A stretch of 64,000 nt of DNA from Paraphysomonas bandaiensis. Lineage: Eukaryota; Chrysophyceae. Made by a program: the position numbers and the translations under genes. Of the stretch, positions 22,488 to 33,328 are shown one piece after another; positions within the stretch are counted from its first letter, which is position 1; each line of letters begins with the position of its first letter. Under the pieces are notes generated by a model. That model saw nothing but the letters and a program-made list of their open reading frames with translations. It ran no database searches and had not been told where the DNA came from. Where the stretch lies: assembly GCA_965644295.1 (NCBI GenBank), contig CBFFRP010000297.1:620001-684000 (forward strand), read 5' to 3'.

Positions 22488-23985
22488 TCATCTAGCAAAA
22501 CTACGGGGATTCAAAAAGCATAGAGCGCTGTTACCTTCGTCCGGTAGCACATCCAGAGCCTCCCAAAAATTGCTACCATACGATGCGCAACTGCTACTAC
22601 TGGCTCGATGAATAGCAATTGGAACAAACATATCACCCCGTCTAACGCAATAGAGTGACCCACAATCTCCATGGGCAGCGAATCTGCTCTCCGCGCCAAC
22701 CCATTCAACTTCCACCGCATCATGGTATTGCTCGCCGGTGCTCACATCCTGAAAAAATACACTCATTGCTCGTAGTTTCCCGATGGTGAGTCCAGTTTGT
22801 TTGCCCATCTTAAATACATCTTCTCCAACTTGAACACGAAGAGCATCGGCGGTAAGGAATTTGAGTGGTAATAAATTGTAAATACATATATTATTCTGCC
22901 GTAACGAAACGAGGGGAGAAGTTGAAGGTTTCATTGCATTGTCAACCTCAATGGTTTCTGTGGACCTATCATCTGTTGAATCCACACTCTTCTCGGAAAT
23001 ATCAATAAGGAATTCGGCGTTACTCAATGCAGAGTTAATTTCAAAAAACGAGCAATCCATCGACGGGTTTTTTAGACTGAACACATTACCCTCTGATGCA
23101 CAGATATCGTTGAACTCAGTCCAATTTTGCGATTTACCAAGCAAAGATGATGAGCTGTGCACATGATGGCATGTTAATCCATATGTTTTGTTTCCGGACA
23201 TTAAAACACATCCAAGTGCCCCTTCTTTCCAAATACCCCCTGATGTGTAGAAAGCTTCTTCCGATAAGGCAGTACTCCCTTGACCTTTTAAAGGCTTAAC
23301 ATCAGTCATATCAATTGGAAGAAGGCCCTGGCACCAACATGCTAACTCTGTACTGATGACTTTGAGATGCTGCTCTACGTTAGCAACTTCACTGGCTTCA
23401 ACTTCAATTTCAAACGGTTTTTGAGTTTCGCTTGACAAGTCAATTGAACTGCCAAGAAAGTTTAACTTCCATTCAACTGACAATGGACTTCAAAGTATTG
23501 AAAAAGAAAGCAGCTATGTCACGACGAAGCGTTCGTTTGGACAATGACTGAAATATATCGGCTATATCATCTATATCTGATGGCCAGTTACAACTTTCTC
23601 CCAAGTCTCCAGTCGTTAATCCCGGTTGTTTAATAGACAATTTCATAGCCCCACGATGTAATCGTATTGAGCGAAGAACCCGGCCGATAAATTTTCGTTC
23701 TTTCGAATGAATTGTATTCTCTGTTGAAGATTGTAGTCTTGCAGATATATCACAGAGAATAACTTTATCAACTGTATTTTGCGTTGCTTGTGAGAGTTCG
23801 TTGTGTAAATCTTCACGTTCGGATAGCAATATGAATATGTCCCGCACAAAATCGCGAAGCCTGCGAGGCCAGTATTTGCGGGAAAGAGGTGACTCGGACT
23901 TAAAATACTGATTCAGAATGGTGTCGATTTCCCAGTCTGACGGCGACTGAATAGGTGTTAAACTGTACAGTTTTTTCGCCGACAT
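22488..23985 (-). CDS. Trypsin-like serine protease with helical N-terminal region
   Basis: Two minus-strand frames, 23985-23473 (170 codons) and 23483-22488 (331 codons), overlap by 11 bp in different frames. A 40-bp GT-AG intron at 23488-23449 would join them in frame, giving about 485 residues. The second frame contains the chymotrypsin-fold triad: His in YGLTCHHVHSS (about residue 106 or 107 of that frame), Asp143 in PSMDCSFFEI, and Ser276 in AAHGDCGSLYCV, where GDCGS replaces the usual GDSGG. VFKMGKQTGLTIGKL is typical of intracellular HtrA- or NAL1-like trypsin-fold proteases. The N-terminal part is helical and charged, and not recognised. No signal peptide is visible, so an intracellular role is likely. 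If the intron is wrong, the gene is frameshifted. Its position in repeat-rich DNA suggests it may be an acquired gene. Confidence 0.72.
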
Positions 23986-24756
23986 CTTTCATATGCGGTA
24001 TTGCTTCAAAGGAAATTCCACTATACATACATATTGAATAATAAATTAGTACGAACTACCAAAATAAGTGCGGAATAAGTCTAGGCGCATACCTTGCTGT
24101 TGTGAATGCCAGCCAGTTTTCGCAGCGATAGTATCCCGCCTCAGATGAACAGAATCTACAGGTCATTATAAATGTAAATTACGCCCCACTTAAGTATCAC
24201 TCACATTGAGAGCCTACATTCTTGACAAAGCCTGCTGATACGTTCAGCGCTGCAAGCGGCAATCACCAGCGTAGACCGAATTCACAGAGAGATAACGAAG
24301 AGAAATAACATCAATGCGTACTCACAAATAGGCACTACAGGCTAACATTAATGCGGTTAGCAGCACACTGTCCTGACATTTAACACTCCAGGGGAAATCT
24401 CTATATTTTTGTTCAAAGATGCCTCTAATATTGAGACAATAATTATCTGTATTCCAGCCGTAGTTGTATTGCAGTAATATCAATGATTTTTGCTTCAATT
24501 TATTTCCGAAAAAATAAGATGCTGACTGCTGATACGAAATAATAAATAAAGTTTGCAAACTCCAGAAATTTCGATCAGTAAAAACTAAAAACCCTACATT
24601 TCAGCATTTTTCATGTCTACTCCTCTACATTTCAGAGAAATTGAACCCTACACATACACATACAGCAGTATCCAACATGTCACGAACGATTATTCATATC
24701 ACCATTGCATGTATATTCCGCGATCCCCGCTTCCTTTCCTGCGGTGCCGTCAGCTT
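23986..24756. other. Intergenic, no supported feature
   Basis: About 770 bp upstream of the protease gene, presumably including its promoter. The only longer open frame, minus 24322-24558, has no recognisable motif. Confidence 0.4.
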
Positions 24757-25008
24757 CTAATTCTTCTCTCCTGCGGTATTATCTTGAAGGCAATCACTAG
24801 CCTGGCTTTGGTTGCGATTAACTATTACGCACCCCCGTGACATGTCGAATCTCGCGCCGATGATTCCACATGTCAGTACCCTGAATAAAGTCCCTTGGAG
24901 AGGTTTCATGAGAGTATCCGCTAGCATCAACTTCCACACGTCCTGCTCAGTGGGCGCTTTCACTTGAGTGCACAAGTAAGCCACGGCCAGAAGGATATCT
25001 GGTCTCGC
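24757..25008 (-). pseudogene. Ty1/copia pol relic with internal deletion
   Basis: Minus-strand reading gives RPDILLAVAYLCTQVKAPTE and then, after QDVWKLM, LADTLMKPLQGTLF and DMSRGC. The first block is the end of a copia reverse transcriptase and the second the end of its RNase H, which in intact elements lie over 150 residues apart. The copy has therefore lost the middle. It abuts the palindromic repeat at 25012. It is only distantly related to the intact element at 30778-36070. Confidence 0.75.
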
Positions 25009-25011
25009 GCT

Positions 25012-25047
25012 TTTGTGGTGGTATACCCTAAGGGGTATACCGGTTTA
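25012..25047 (+). repeat. 36-bp palindromic repeat, copy 2
   Basis: Same family and orientation as 18628-18663 (core TATACCCTAAGGGGTATA). It forms the left boundary of the GC-rich island and the right boundary of the copia relic. Confidence 0.88.
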
Positions 25048-25728
25048 CCTCCCCCCCATGAGAAGCGCAACCATGCGTGGATGGCGCTCGTGGCAGTTTT
25101 CCCCTGGACTCCTCAATACTCTACCTGGGCGTCCTTCCACGCGGCTCTCCCTGAGCTTGAGCCCTCGATTGCCAACCGGAACGACCACTTTTACCCTCTA
25201 CCAAGCGATCCGGCGCTCGCAGCGAAATATGAGGAGACCTGGCAGGACCTGGTCTGGGTGTGCCGGGAGACGTGGCTGTCTGTCAACTCACCGCCGTTGT
25301 CCCTCCTCTCCAAATCGCAGACTCCTGCCGACCCAGGGCCTCCTCCACCAGGGGATAAGCGCGCTATGTACATTCCTAACTGACTGGCATCCACGTCTGG
25401 ACGAATGGTGCTACATATAGCGACTGCGTGCCGGGCCAGGCTACACCAGGCCATCATTGACCCCTCGAAGGCTACGAACGACCTCCTGGCTGACCTATTG
25501 GTAGACTCCGAGTGGACGTACCGTCGGCGCTGCACGCCGACTCGCGCTTCCGTAATGCCGGACTGTATGCGGCGATTGTCATGCGAACTCGCACTGGATT
25601 CCCTCTCCACACGGTGGTAGCGATGGTATGCGGCTTTTTGCGATTCGATGGCGCTGTCCCGAGCGACATCCGTCGAGTGGCCGCTGACGTCTCTGGGGCG
25701 GCCCGCCAGAGAGACCTGCCCCCGGAGC
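25048..25728 (+). pseudogene. GC-rich island with broken coding sequence of unknown origin
   Basis: About 680 bp, clearly richer in G+C than all flanking DNA, lying exactly between two direct 36-bp palindromic repeats. On the plus strand the reading runs through MALVAVFPWTPQYSTW, EETWQDLVWVCRETWL, a TGA at 25381, then IDPSKATNDLLADLLVDSEW. After a frame change near 25520-25545 it continues GLYAAIVMRTRTGFPLHTVV and VPSDIRRVAADVSGAARQRD. This looks like one ordinary protein with one stop and one frameshift. A long minus-strand frame (25772-25191) also exists, as expected for GC-rich DNA. I do not recognise the family. Base composition suggests transfer from a different genome or a captured gene fragment. 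Confidence 0.5.
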
Positions 25729-25764
25729 TTTGTGTTGGTATACCCTAAGGGGTATACCGGTTTA
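25729..25764 (+). repeat. 36-bp palindromic repeat, copy 3
   Basis: Third same-orientation copy. Together with 25012-25047 it forms a direct-repeat bracket around the GC-rich island. Confidence 0.88.
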
Positions 25765-26394
25765 TCATTCACTCAGCTTAGTGCGTAGTAAAGAAACTGT
25801 TAGTATTGCATGAAGATTATACTTCTATATGTGCTCTAACATTAACAATATGTATAGTACTCGCATGAGATACTATGTCAATATTTGCATTGCTCGTTTA
25901 AACCCACCCTAGTTCAGTCAGCCAGGTGATTTGATATGTTCATTATCGCAGCGGCTTCTTTAGAAAATTCTGTTGATCACATCGATTGAAACAGGCTCAA
26001 CAATCGTAATTCAAGTTTGACATGTCCAATTGCCAAATATAAAAATGTAATGCAGCTTTCAACAAAAATAATATATCAGATGCATAGGTGTGAACTAGAG
26101 CAAATAGAAATAAATGTAACAAGCAGATATTTCATGCCTTCATAAGTTTTAAGATTGAAATTGAGAAGCTCTTGTGATAACGGCAAGTGAATATAGAAAC
26201 TGAAATTTCGAAGTAGTTGATGTGGTACGGAAGCCGGGTTTCAATCAAACCCTTATCGTATTGTCATAAAGCAATAGTACTGGAGAAATATAGCTTCTTC
26301 GTAACTTTGTCTTATGTTTTGTTTAGAATTTGATAGTATTGTAGGTGTGTATTCTTGCTGGTAGAGATATATATAAAGATGTAGTGCACGAAGT

Positions 26395-26582
26395 ATTATT
26401 ATTTAGGTGCTTGCGGTGACGCACAAGCAGCTTTTGTAGAATTAAATAATAGGATATCAGAGTTAAGCACTAATTAGTTAAATTGCATACATCTGTATGT
26501 CTGTTTACTAGCTATAGGTGTTTCAAAGTCAGTAAGTTAAATTGAAAAGCTACATTAAACGCCTATTGCTAATAATAAGACA
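26395..26582 (-). repeat. Dispersed hairpin repeat, copy 3 (reverse)
   Basis: Reverse-orientation copy: GGTGCTTGCGGTGACGCACA, then TAGGATATCAGAGTTAAGCA, ending CGCCTATTGCTAATAATAAG. Same family as 12939, 13490, 56272 and 59030. Confidence 0.78.
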
Positions 26583-27412
26583 TTCACTACTACTATAGTC
26601 GAGTTACGGTTGTGATGGCTTATTGTTTCAAGTTGTAAAACACTGCTTTAGACTAAGAGCAATACACGAGTCTACATAATCCGTTAGAAGTAGTATCTAA
26701 GGTATCCTAGATCACTGAATCAACTTCGTATCCCACAATTATTCACATGGCATATAGACAATAGACCCTCCAAAATTTAAGCACCTGTTACATGATTGAA
26801 CAGAGTAACTAGCTCAAACATTTTTAGGTACACACAATATATATATGATGATAACAACTGTATTCAGAGAAGTTTTAATGAGTATTTTAATCAGTATATT
26901 ATCATTTTAGTAAGAGCTTTATTCAACGAGAATTAGTCTAGTTCTAATTAAAATGTACTTAGTGTTTGCTGACAATATCATCTTTATTATCGAAGCATAC
27001 TGCTTTAATCCTGATAAAATTTATGTTGAATATTTGTATGTATTAGACAAATATTAAATATTTGGGCTGCAGACTGCTTTCACAGTCACTAATATTATCT
27101 CAATGTACAATGTATCATACTGCGATTCGAAAAGAACTGTATCACCAAGAAGTACTTTGTAGCTATAATGAATGCCGTATACATTGTAGTATATACCTAC
27201 TTCGAAACGATTTAGACGACTATTATGTTAGACTTGAGGCCAACAGTGAGGGTGATGACGAGACTAAACTTCGGTTGAAGTAAGTGGTTCATATATACTA
27301 GTAAGAGTTGATCTTTTTCACTTTATTCTGGTTTAGTAGTTGTGTAGTAATTAATTAGTAATCAAAGCTAATAATTTTTAGTTTCCTAGTACGATATAGC
27401 TGTATCGTTTTG

Positions 27413-27945
27413 GGGGTATTTTCACCACATTCCCACAGTGTGGCCATAGTGTAGGGTCATTTGCACTGTTTCTACACACAGTCACCCGCCCGGCTTTTGG
27501 CTGACAATAATATAGATCGCGCTTAGATTCTGTGAGAGCTATCGTACTGCCCGACCCGTGTTCGCCTTCACAAAGTTTACGCAAGATTACATACACTTAT
27601 ATATAGCTCTGTACGACTTATATATTCTAGAAACACGCTTTCCCATCCCCTGGAAAACTTTACACAGATCTCTAAAATTCTTCTCTTCATCATGCACGAC
27701 TCCGTATAGGCCCAGAATGAATCCTTGCCTATAATAAGTGGGGTTCAGTATAATCTTTTCCCCATTTCAAGAGAGTGGCCATAGTGTAGGCTTGTTGGTG
27801 CACCACATATTACACCGAGATTTAGCGCTGATTCTACCACCCACCTACCCGTGTACCAACGTAGCTGACCACATAGATCACACGCAGATTCTCTGTTGCC
27901 GCCCCACCCATGTTCACCTTCCCTAAGATTACGGGAAAATTTTTA
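27413..27945. repeat. Diverged direct duplication of about 180 bp
   Basis: 27413-27600 and 27765-27945 share the order TGGCCATAGTGTAGG, AGATC(A/G)C(A/G)C, AGATTCT, CTG(C)CCG, CCC(A/G)TGTTC and CCTTC in the same orientation, about 355 bp apart. On the minus strand both read LR(K/N)LxEGEHG, so they may be fragments of a transposon coding region. The class is not recognised. Confidence 0.45.
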
Positions 27946-30777
27946 ATAGCTATGCCTTAGTAATATCTGTAATTCGCTCAGATTCTAGTGGATCCAAGTT
28001 TACATTTCCATCACCTATCAAAGATGACGCGGAGATTATTGTGACCATTCATGACTCATTATAGGCCGAGCACGGCATTGGCCGCCCCCACGAGTATGCG
28101 CGGGGATTCTCGCAATCCCATAATATTATAGGCTATGTAAGTATAATGTAGATCTAGCAAGAGCTTGCTTGGCGCCGGCACACAAAGAATACGCTGAAAT
28201 TTTATTAACAATCTATACGTTACTCAGTTCAATCAACACTAGCACTTGACTAGAGCACGCTCTCTGAATGGGGCAATTACATAATGTAATTTTCGTAGGT
28301 ATGCTTAATAAGAACAACACAAACAATTTATATTACTTTTTCTGTCGGTGCGTTGATAACAGACTACATGTGAATTCTATGGTCTATGCATAAAGGTCTA
28401 TGCATTGCTTATTGCTTAGTTCAATAAATGTCTACAATGAACTAGGGTACATCCTCAGAACTCTGAATGGAAAAACTTTGTATTCTGTTCCAAGTTTTGG
28501 TTTATGATGGCGTACAGATGTATGTTGACTAGTAGTCATAACAATGGGACTGTGGGAGTGAATAATGAATGCACAATAGTCAATATATTAATGAGGTCGC
28601 TAACAATATACCCCTGATAATTGATAGATACTTGTACGGACGGAAACTTGCGACGTTGAAAAAGTTAGAATATTATGTTTTGCGATAAACCAAGAACGTT
28701 GCTTATAATATTCTGAATCCATTCTACCTACAATGTGCAGTACGTCACATATTGCAGATTTGGAACACACCATGTGCGAACAATGAGCAAGAAGAACATA
28801 ACTCGCTGTTTCGAAATTATGAGGAGATAACGTCACTTAATTACAATGTCGTACCACACTGATACAGTATCGATTATTGCAGTGCAGCTTGGTAATATAC
28901 CTGAGGTGGCACAAACTATGCAACATTCACTACAATACTATAATCAGAAGGGATACCAAAACTCTCCTATTTCTATGTGCACATCACTCCTCAAATACAA
29001 ATCAACAAAAATATAACTAATCAACGTATAGTTTTGAGAGTGGCGTATGTCTTAATCCTTTCTGATGGATCTGAACATCGGCCGGCGGGACCTCTGCATC
29101 ATCTGAAACACAGGAAGAATAATACCTGCAGATTGTTTATTCGATTAGAGTTAAGGTTGCTATGAGTATGTAACGTACCCATGACAATAAGAAACGCTCC
29201 GATCATATATGAGGACGACGAGTAGCTCACATGATGAAGAGCCATCTTAAGGATATATAGAGGGAGAGATAGACAGGAGCAGATACAAGTGAATATAGTG
29301 TGATTGAGAGGCTTGAATATTTAGGCTCCTACACTGGCCGGGATGATCTGAGTGCTGAGAGAGTGGCTTATATAGAGGAGACTATAGACTGGTCTATACA
29401 CAACATACACATTTACATGCTAATTTATCATAAAAATAGGGGTTTTATCACCGTTGATATAAAAACAGCAGGTTTTGAAGTGTGAGAAGAAAAATAGGTC
29501 GTTAACTCTATTTTTTGACGAGAGTCGAAATAGTAGGGTTTTTTATTCTATGAAAAACAGGGGTTTTATAAGTGAGTAGTGGGGTTTTTATGTGGTTGGG
29601 AGTGCACTACAGATTGAGTGGTGTATAATGGTTGACAATATGCAGACAATCCACCACACAACTCATTAATATTGCGTTCAAACTCACAATATGGTCACAG
29701 TGATATGAGTACACAGGGTTGTGTTGCTATGCAACTTGATACGTACACATGAGCAGAGGCAGGGTGCAGATTAACCTCTACAGGTGCACCCTATACATGT
29801 GCACCACTGGATGCCGTCATGCATGAATACTATCTGCTTTTGAGTTGAGCGGATTTTCTCCTTGAAGCACATGTCACCACATGAGAGCTATGCATACGCG
29901 TAAGATGGGCGACGAAATGAATCTCCTGTGCAGTGGTGCGTATTCTCATTTCGAAATTGTTGTTTATATGCTGTCATGCTATATCGCATGCTTCGAAGCC
30001 GGTATGTGTAATTATACTCATTCCCGGTCAAAAGTAATGCAACAGTAAACTATGTGCTTGTGGGTGTGGCTTGTCACACACTGTTGTTTTTAAAATGAAA
30101 GCGCAGTGTACCTTTACATTGACTTTGCCCTCAATCAACTTGCCTACATTTCAATCATATATACCTATATAATACGATTTTTTTCACACTCGTGATGGTA
30201 ATGATTTGGTTCATTTAGGTGTTTCTGGAACTATACAGATGCTTCTAAGGGTGAGCAACAGAGATTATAACGCTACTTCTGGAATGATATCGGCAAATGA
30301 AACCAGTCGTTGAGACTTGTAGTACAACAGAGACTACAACCCACGATGTGATGATTTGTTGTCCTGTTGTAATAATGGCATTCTCTTGTTGACTTCACAA
30401 GATAAATTCTACACAACTAAAAAATATGCTAGTGACAGACCCGCACACTCCATAATATAGTTAGCACTGTAGTACAAACACATATCGACTAATACTACAA
30501 TGTTTACTATAACTGACAATTTCTACAACTCCACAGTCACTGGTGACATGTACGGTGAGGGGAAATAATATATATTTAGTGTGTTTTTATGAAGTGTAAA
30601 AAATGATGTTACTTCGCTTTCGATGCCTGGCAGAGCGAGTCATGAATGCACGTACACTCTAGAATCAATAGCAGAAATGTGGTCCCATTATCTGTTTTCG
30701 TCATTGTTGTGTGCGTACGCCAAGTAGTATGAAATAAGGAACATAACACTATCCCGCAGGGCAATCAGGTTGTAGTC

Positions 30778-31070
30778 TGTTGAGATCTGAAGATTCTATA
30801 TACTTGCAATTGAGTGCAGTATTATGTGAGATGCAAGGATCGAAAGATATATATGTAATTAGTACATTATATTATGTAGTATGAAACTGAAGTAGAAGTG
30901 GATGACTATACAGGATACGATCACTGAGTGGGTGGTTTGTACACTATAGTAGTAAATGAATGGTGTTGAACACATCGAACACAACTTAGGTTCTTTATCA
31001 TGTAATGTTTATAATTTCATCTTATCAGTTGAGAATAGAAAACCTTAGCAAATAATGTCAACTTCTGTTA
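30778..31070 (+). repeat. 5' LTR of the copia element
   Basis: 293 bp beginning TGTTGAGATCTG and ending AACTTCTGTTA. The end is TG...TA rather than TG...CA. An A/T-rich stretch at about 30845-30885 is a plausible promoter area. It contains the gag start codon at 31055. Confidence 0.95.
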
Positions 31071-33328
31071 TGGTAGCGAGTGATAGTTGTAGGGATGGGG
31101 AAGATGACAAGAAGCTACGGTTTGACAAGAACCAATCAGACTATTCAGCGAGAAAAATCAAGATGCATCTAATGAAGAAAAACCGAAACCATCTTGGCTT
31201 GGAGGACCCGCCAGCCGGAGGAAGGAATTTAGAGTCATGGAGAGAGCGTAATGATACCTGTGTTAGTACTATTTGGGAGGCTTGCGAGCATGACCCTGAT
31301 GTGTTGGAGGTAGCCAATCAATATTTGGAGGGGAAGGCAATTTTACCTGCTGATGATCCTGCTAAGGAGGTGTTATCCAGTGAGCTCCTTCAGACACTGG
31401 TTGATAGGTTCAGAGGCGAGATTGGGACTGTATTGGAGAAGACTACGGCAGAATACCATTCGTTCAAAATAAGGCCGGGGGAAAAGGTGTCTGTTGGGGT
31501 AGATCGACTGAACGGTATAATCCAGAAGCTCATAAAATTGGGACAACCGCAGACAGAGGCAAGTAAATTAGCAAAGATAAAAGCAGCGCTGCAGATAGAG
31601 GAATTACATGATTTATGGATGTCGGTAGCGATGATGCCTAAAGCAACAACTACATTTGATTCGGTGAAAGAGGCTTGTGAAGAGTATGACGAGGCTATGA
31701 CGCAGCTGAAGAAACTAAAGGGAGACAAATCTGAAGAGATCAATTTTACGGCGTCGAAGGAGCCAGTGGTTTGTTCATTTTGTCGGAAGAAGGGACATGT
31801 AGCAGCGAATTGTTATGCTAAGGAACGACAAAGAAAAATGGACAAGTTCAAAAGAAAAGGGAAGACAAAGGAAAAGGCTTCGAAGAGTGTGCAGCAGCCA
31901 GGATCAAAGGATTATACTGGTTGTCATATCTGTGGAGATTTTAGTCACAAAGCCCGACAGTGCAAGTCGAAAAAACGGAAGAACATAAAAAACCCGGATA
32001 ATGAGAATCCTCGAAAATCGAACAGGAAATTCGAGACAGAATGGAAGAAATACGTCAACGACGGAGAGTCGTCGGATGATGAAGCGAATTTGTTTGGAGA
32101 AGAGGTTTTGCTATCGGTGGATACGTCGGAAGAACCTCGTGTATATCTGGACAGTTGTGCAAGTAAAAGACTGTTTATAGTAAAGGATAAAATTGCACTG
32201 GAGTCATTTACTCCTGAGTTTGGGGCAATCCAACTAACTAGAAAGGGTTCTCAATTGGAGACACAGGGAACTGGTACATTCGGGGAATGGAGAGACATCA
32301 GAGTTAGTGAAGAAGCGGTGAAGAACATTGTGTCAGGAGGGATGCTGAGATCAATGGGATACGGATTACAACTGCTTCGAAAGCCTAAAATCGTGGAATT
32401 GGACTCTGGAAACGAGGTGTTGACTGGAGAGTACGATGAGCATGGAGGGATGCCGTATGTGGACTTGATGGAGGTGTTAAATCTGCCAAATGTGTCTATG
32501 TGCAATCAGATAGAGGAGGTAAATTTGTCGGATAATACAGGACAAGATGCGTTGGATCGCTTACATGAGCGTACTGGACATGTCTCGAAATCGAAGTTAA
32601 TAGAAGCTCACCGACACATGTTATTCAGAGGATCAGGACTACAACGACATCACCTTTCGAAGGCAAAGGAGAAGAGTTGCAAGAAACCCCTGTGTAAATG
32701 GTGTGCCAAGGCGAAGATAACCAGGCATTCGTTCAAATCACGGGACAACGAAGAGCTAAGCGCAGTCAGGTTCCTGGAAAGAGTAACAGCGGACATCTCC
32801 GTCTATCTCAATTGTGAATCCAGACAAGGGTATAAGTACGTGCTCCTATTTACGGACTTAGCAACAAAGATGATATGGGAATATGGATTGAGGACTCGAA
32901 GCGGAGAGGAGGTGTTCAAATGTCTACGACACTTGTGCGAGGTCCACTTAGTGAAGTACGAGGGGTGGAACCGTATAGTGGAGTATCATGCCGATGGAGG
33001 ATCCGAACTTATTAGTCAGCAGATAAGAGAGTATCTGTTGCAGCGATATGGGACTCGGGTGTCACATACAACACGAGACACGCCAGAGCTCAACGCGGTG
33101 TCTGAGAGGAAATTCCGAACAATTGGGGAGATGACACTGACGATGTTGACGGCATCTGGACTTCCAAAGTCGTTCTGGTTTGATGCTTATCAAACTGCAT
33201 GTTACATTGTGCGACGAATGCCAACTCGGACGTGGCAAGGATGGATGTCTCCATATGAGTGTGTCCCAGGGGGAGCGTTCCCAGCCTATCGTGGCTACGG
33301 AAATGGGGGTGCAAAGCATATGTGCTAA
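31055..33328 (+). CDS. Copia gag-protease-integrase reading frame
   Basis: 757 codons. The first part is a Gag capsid-like helical region. Then come two CCHC zinc knuckles, CSFCRKKGHVAANC and CHICGDFSHKARQC (about residues 236-300), which bind RNA. A retroviral-type aspartic protease follows with active site LDSCAS (usual LDSGAS). The integrase comes next: zinc-binding HERTGHVSKSKLIEAH with CKKPLCKWC, then the catalytic Asp in VTADISVYL, Asp in HADGGSELI and Glu in ELNAVSERKFR. The frame then ends in sequence out of phase with the downstream pol. The first ATG (31055) lies inside the LTR, as in Ty1. A second ATG (31070) straddles the LTR and the primer-binding site. It makes virus-like particles and inserts the cDNA. 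Confidence 0.95.
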   Translation: MSTSVMVASDSCRDGEDDKKLRFDKNQSDYSARKIKMHLMKKNRNHLGLEDPPAGGRNLESWRERNDTCVSTIWEACEHDPDVLEVANQYLEGKAILPADDPAKEVLSSELLQTLVDRFRGEIGTVLEKTTAEYHSFKIRPGEKVSVGVDRLNGIIQKLIKLGQPQTEASKLAKIKAALQIEELHDLWMSVAMMPKATTTFDSVKEACEEYDEAMTQLKKLKGDKSEEINFTASKEPVVCSFCRKKGHVAANCYAKERQRKMDKFKRKGKTKEKASKSVQQPGSKDYTGCHICGDFSHKARQCKSKKRKNIKNPDNENPRKSNRKFETEWKKYVNDGESSDDEANLFGEEVLLSVDTSEEPRVYLDSCASKRLFIVKDKIALESFTPEFGAIQLTRKGSQLETQGTGTFGEWRDIRVSEEAVKNIVSGGMLRSMGYGLQLLRKPKIVELDSGNEVLTGEYDEHGGMPYVDLMEVLNLPNVSMCNQIEEVNLSDNTGQDALDRLHERTGHVSKSKLIEAHRHMLFRGSGLQRHHLSKAKEKSCKKPLCKWCAKAKITRHSFKSRDNEELSAVRFLERVTADISVYLNCESRQGYKYVLLFTDLATKMIWEYGLRTRSGEEVFKCLRHLCEVHLVKYEGWNRIVEYHADGGSELISQQIREYLLQRYGTRVSHTTRDTPELNAVSERKFRTIGEMTLTMLTASGLPKSFWFDAYQTACYIVRRMPTRTWQGWMSPYECVPGGAFPAYRGYGNGGAKHMC
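31071..31080 (+). other. Primer-binding site
   Basis: TGGTAGCGAG directly follows the 5' LTR with no gap. The first eight bases match the Ty1-type site (TGGTAGCGCC) that pairs with the 3' end of initiator tRNA-Met. It lies inside the gag reading frame. Confidence 0.75.

Larger units (their letters stand above)
25765..30777. other. Long gene-poor stretch
   Basis: About 5 kb without a supported gene. It holds a reverse copy of the dispersed hairpin repeat (26395-26582) and a diverged duplicated segment (27413-27945), listed separately. The rest is AT-rich unique-looking sequence with short open frames (27062-27283, 28600-28836, 29300-29485) that show no recognisable motif. Confidence 0.45.

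Noticed and set aside
25191-25772. 193-codon minus-strand frame over the GC-rich island
   Set aside because: It spans one of the palindromic repeats and is Arg/Ser-rich, as expected for antisense GC-rich DNA. The plus-strand reading looks more protein-like despite its breaks.
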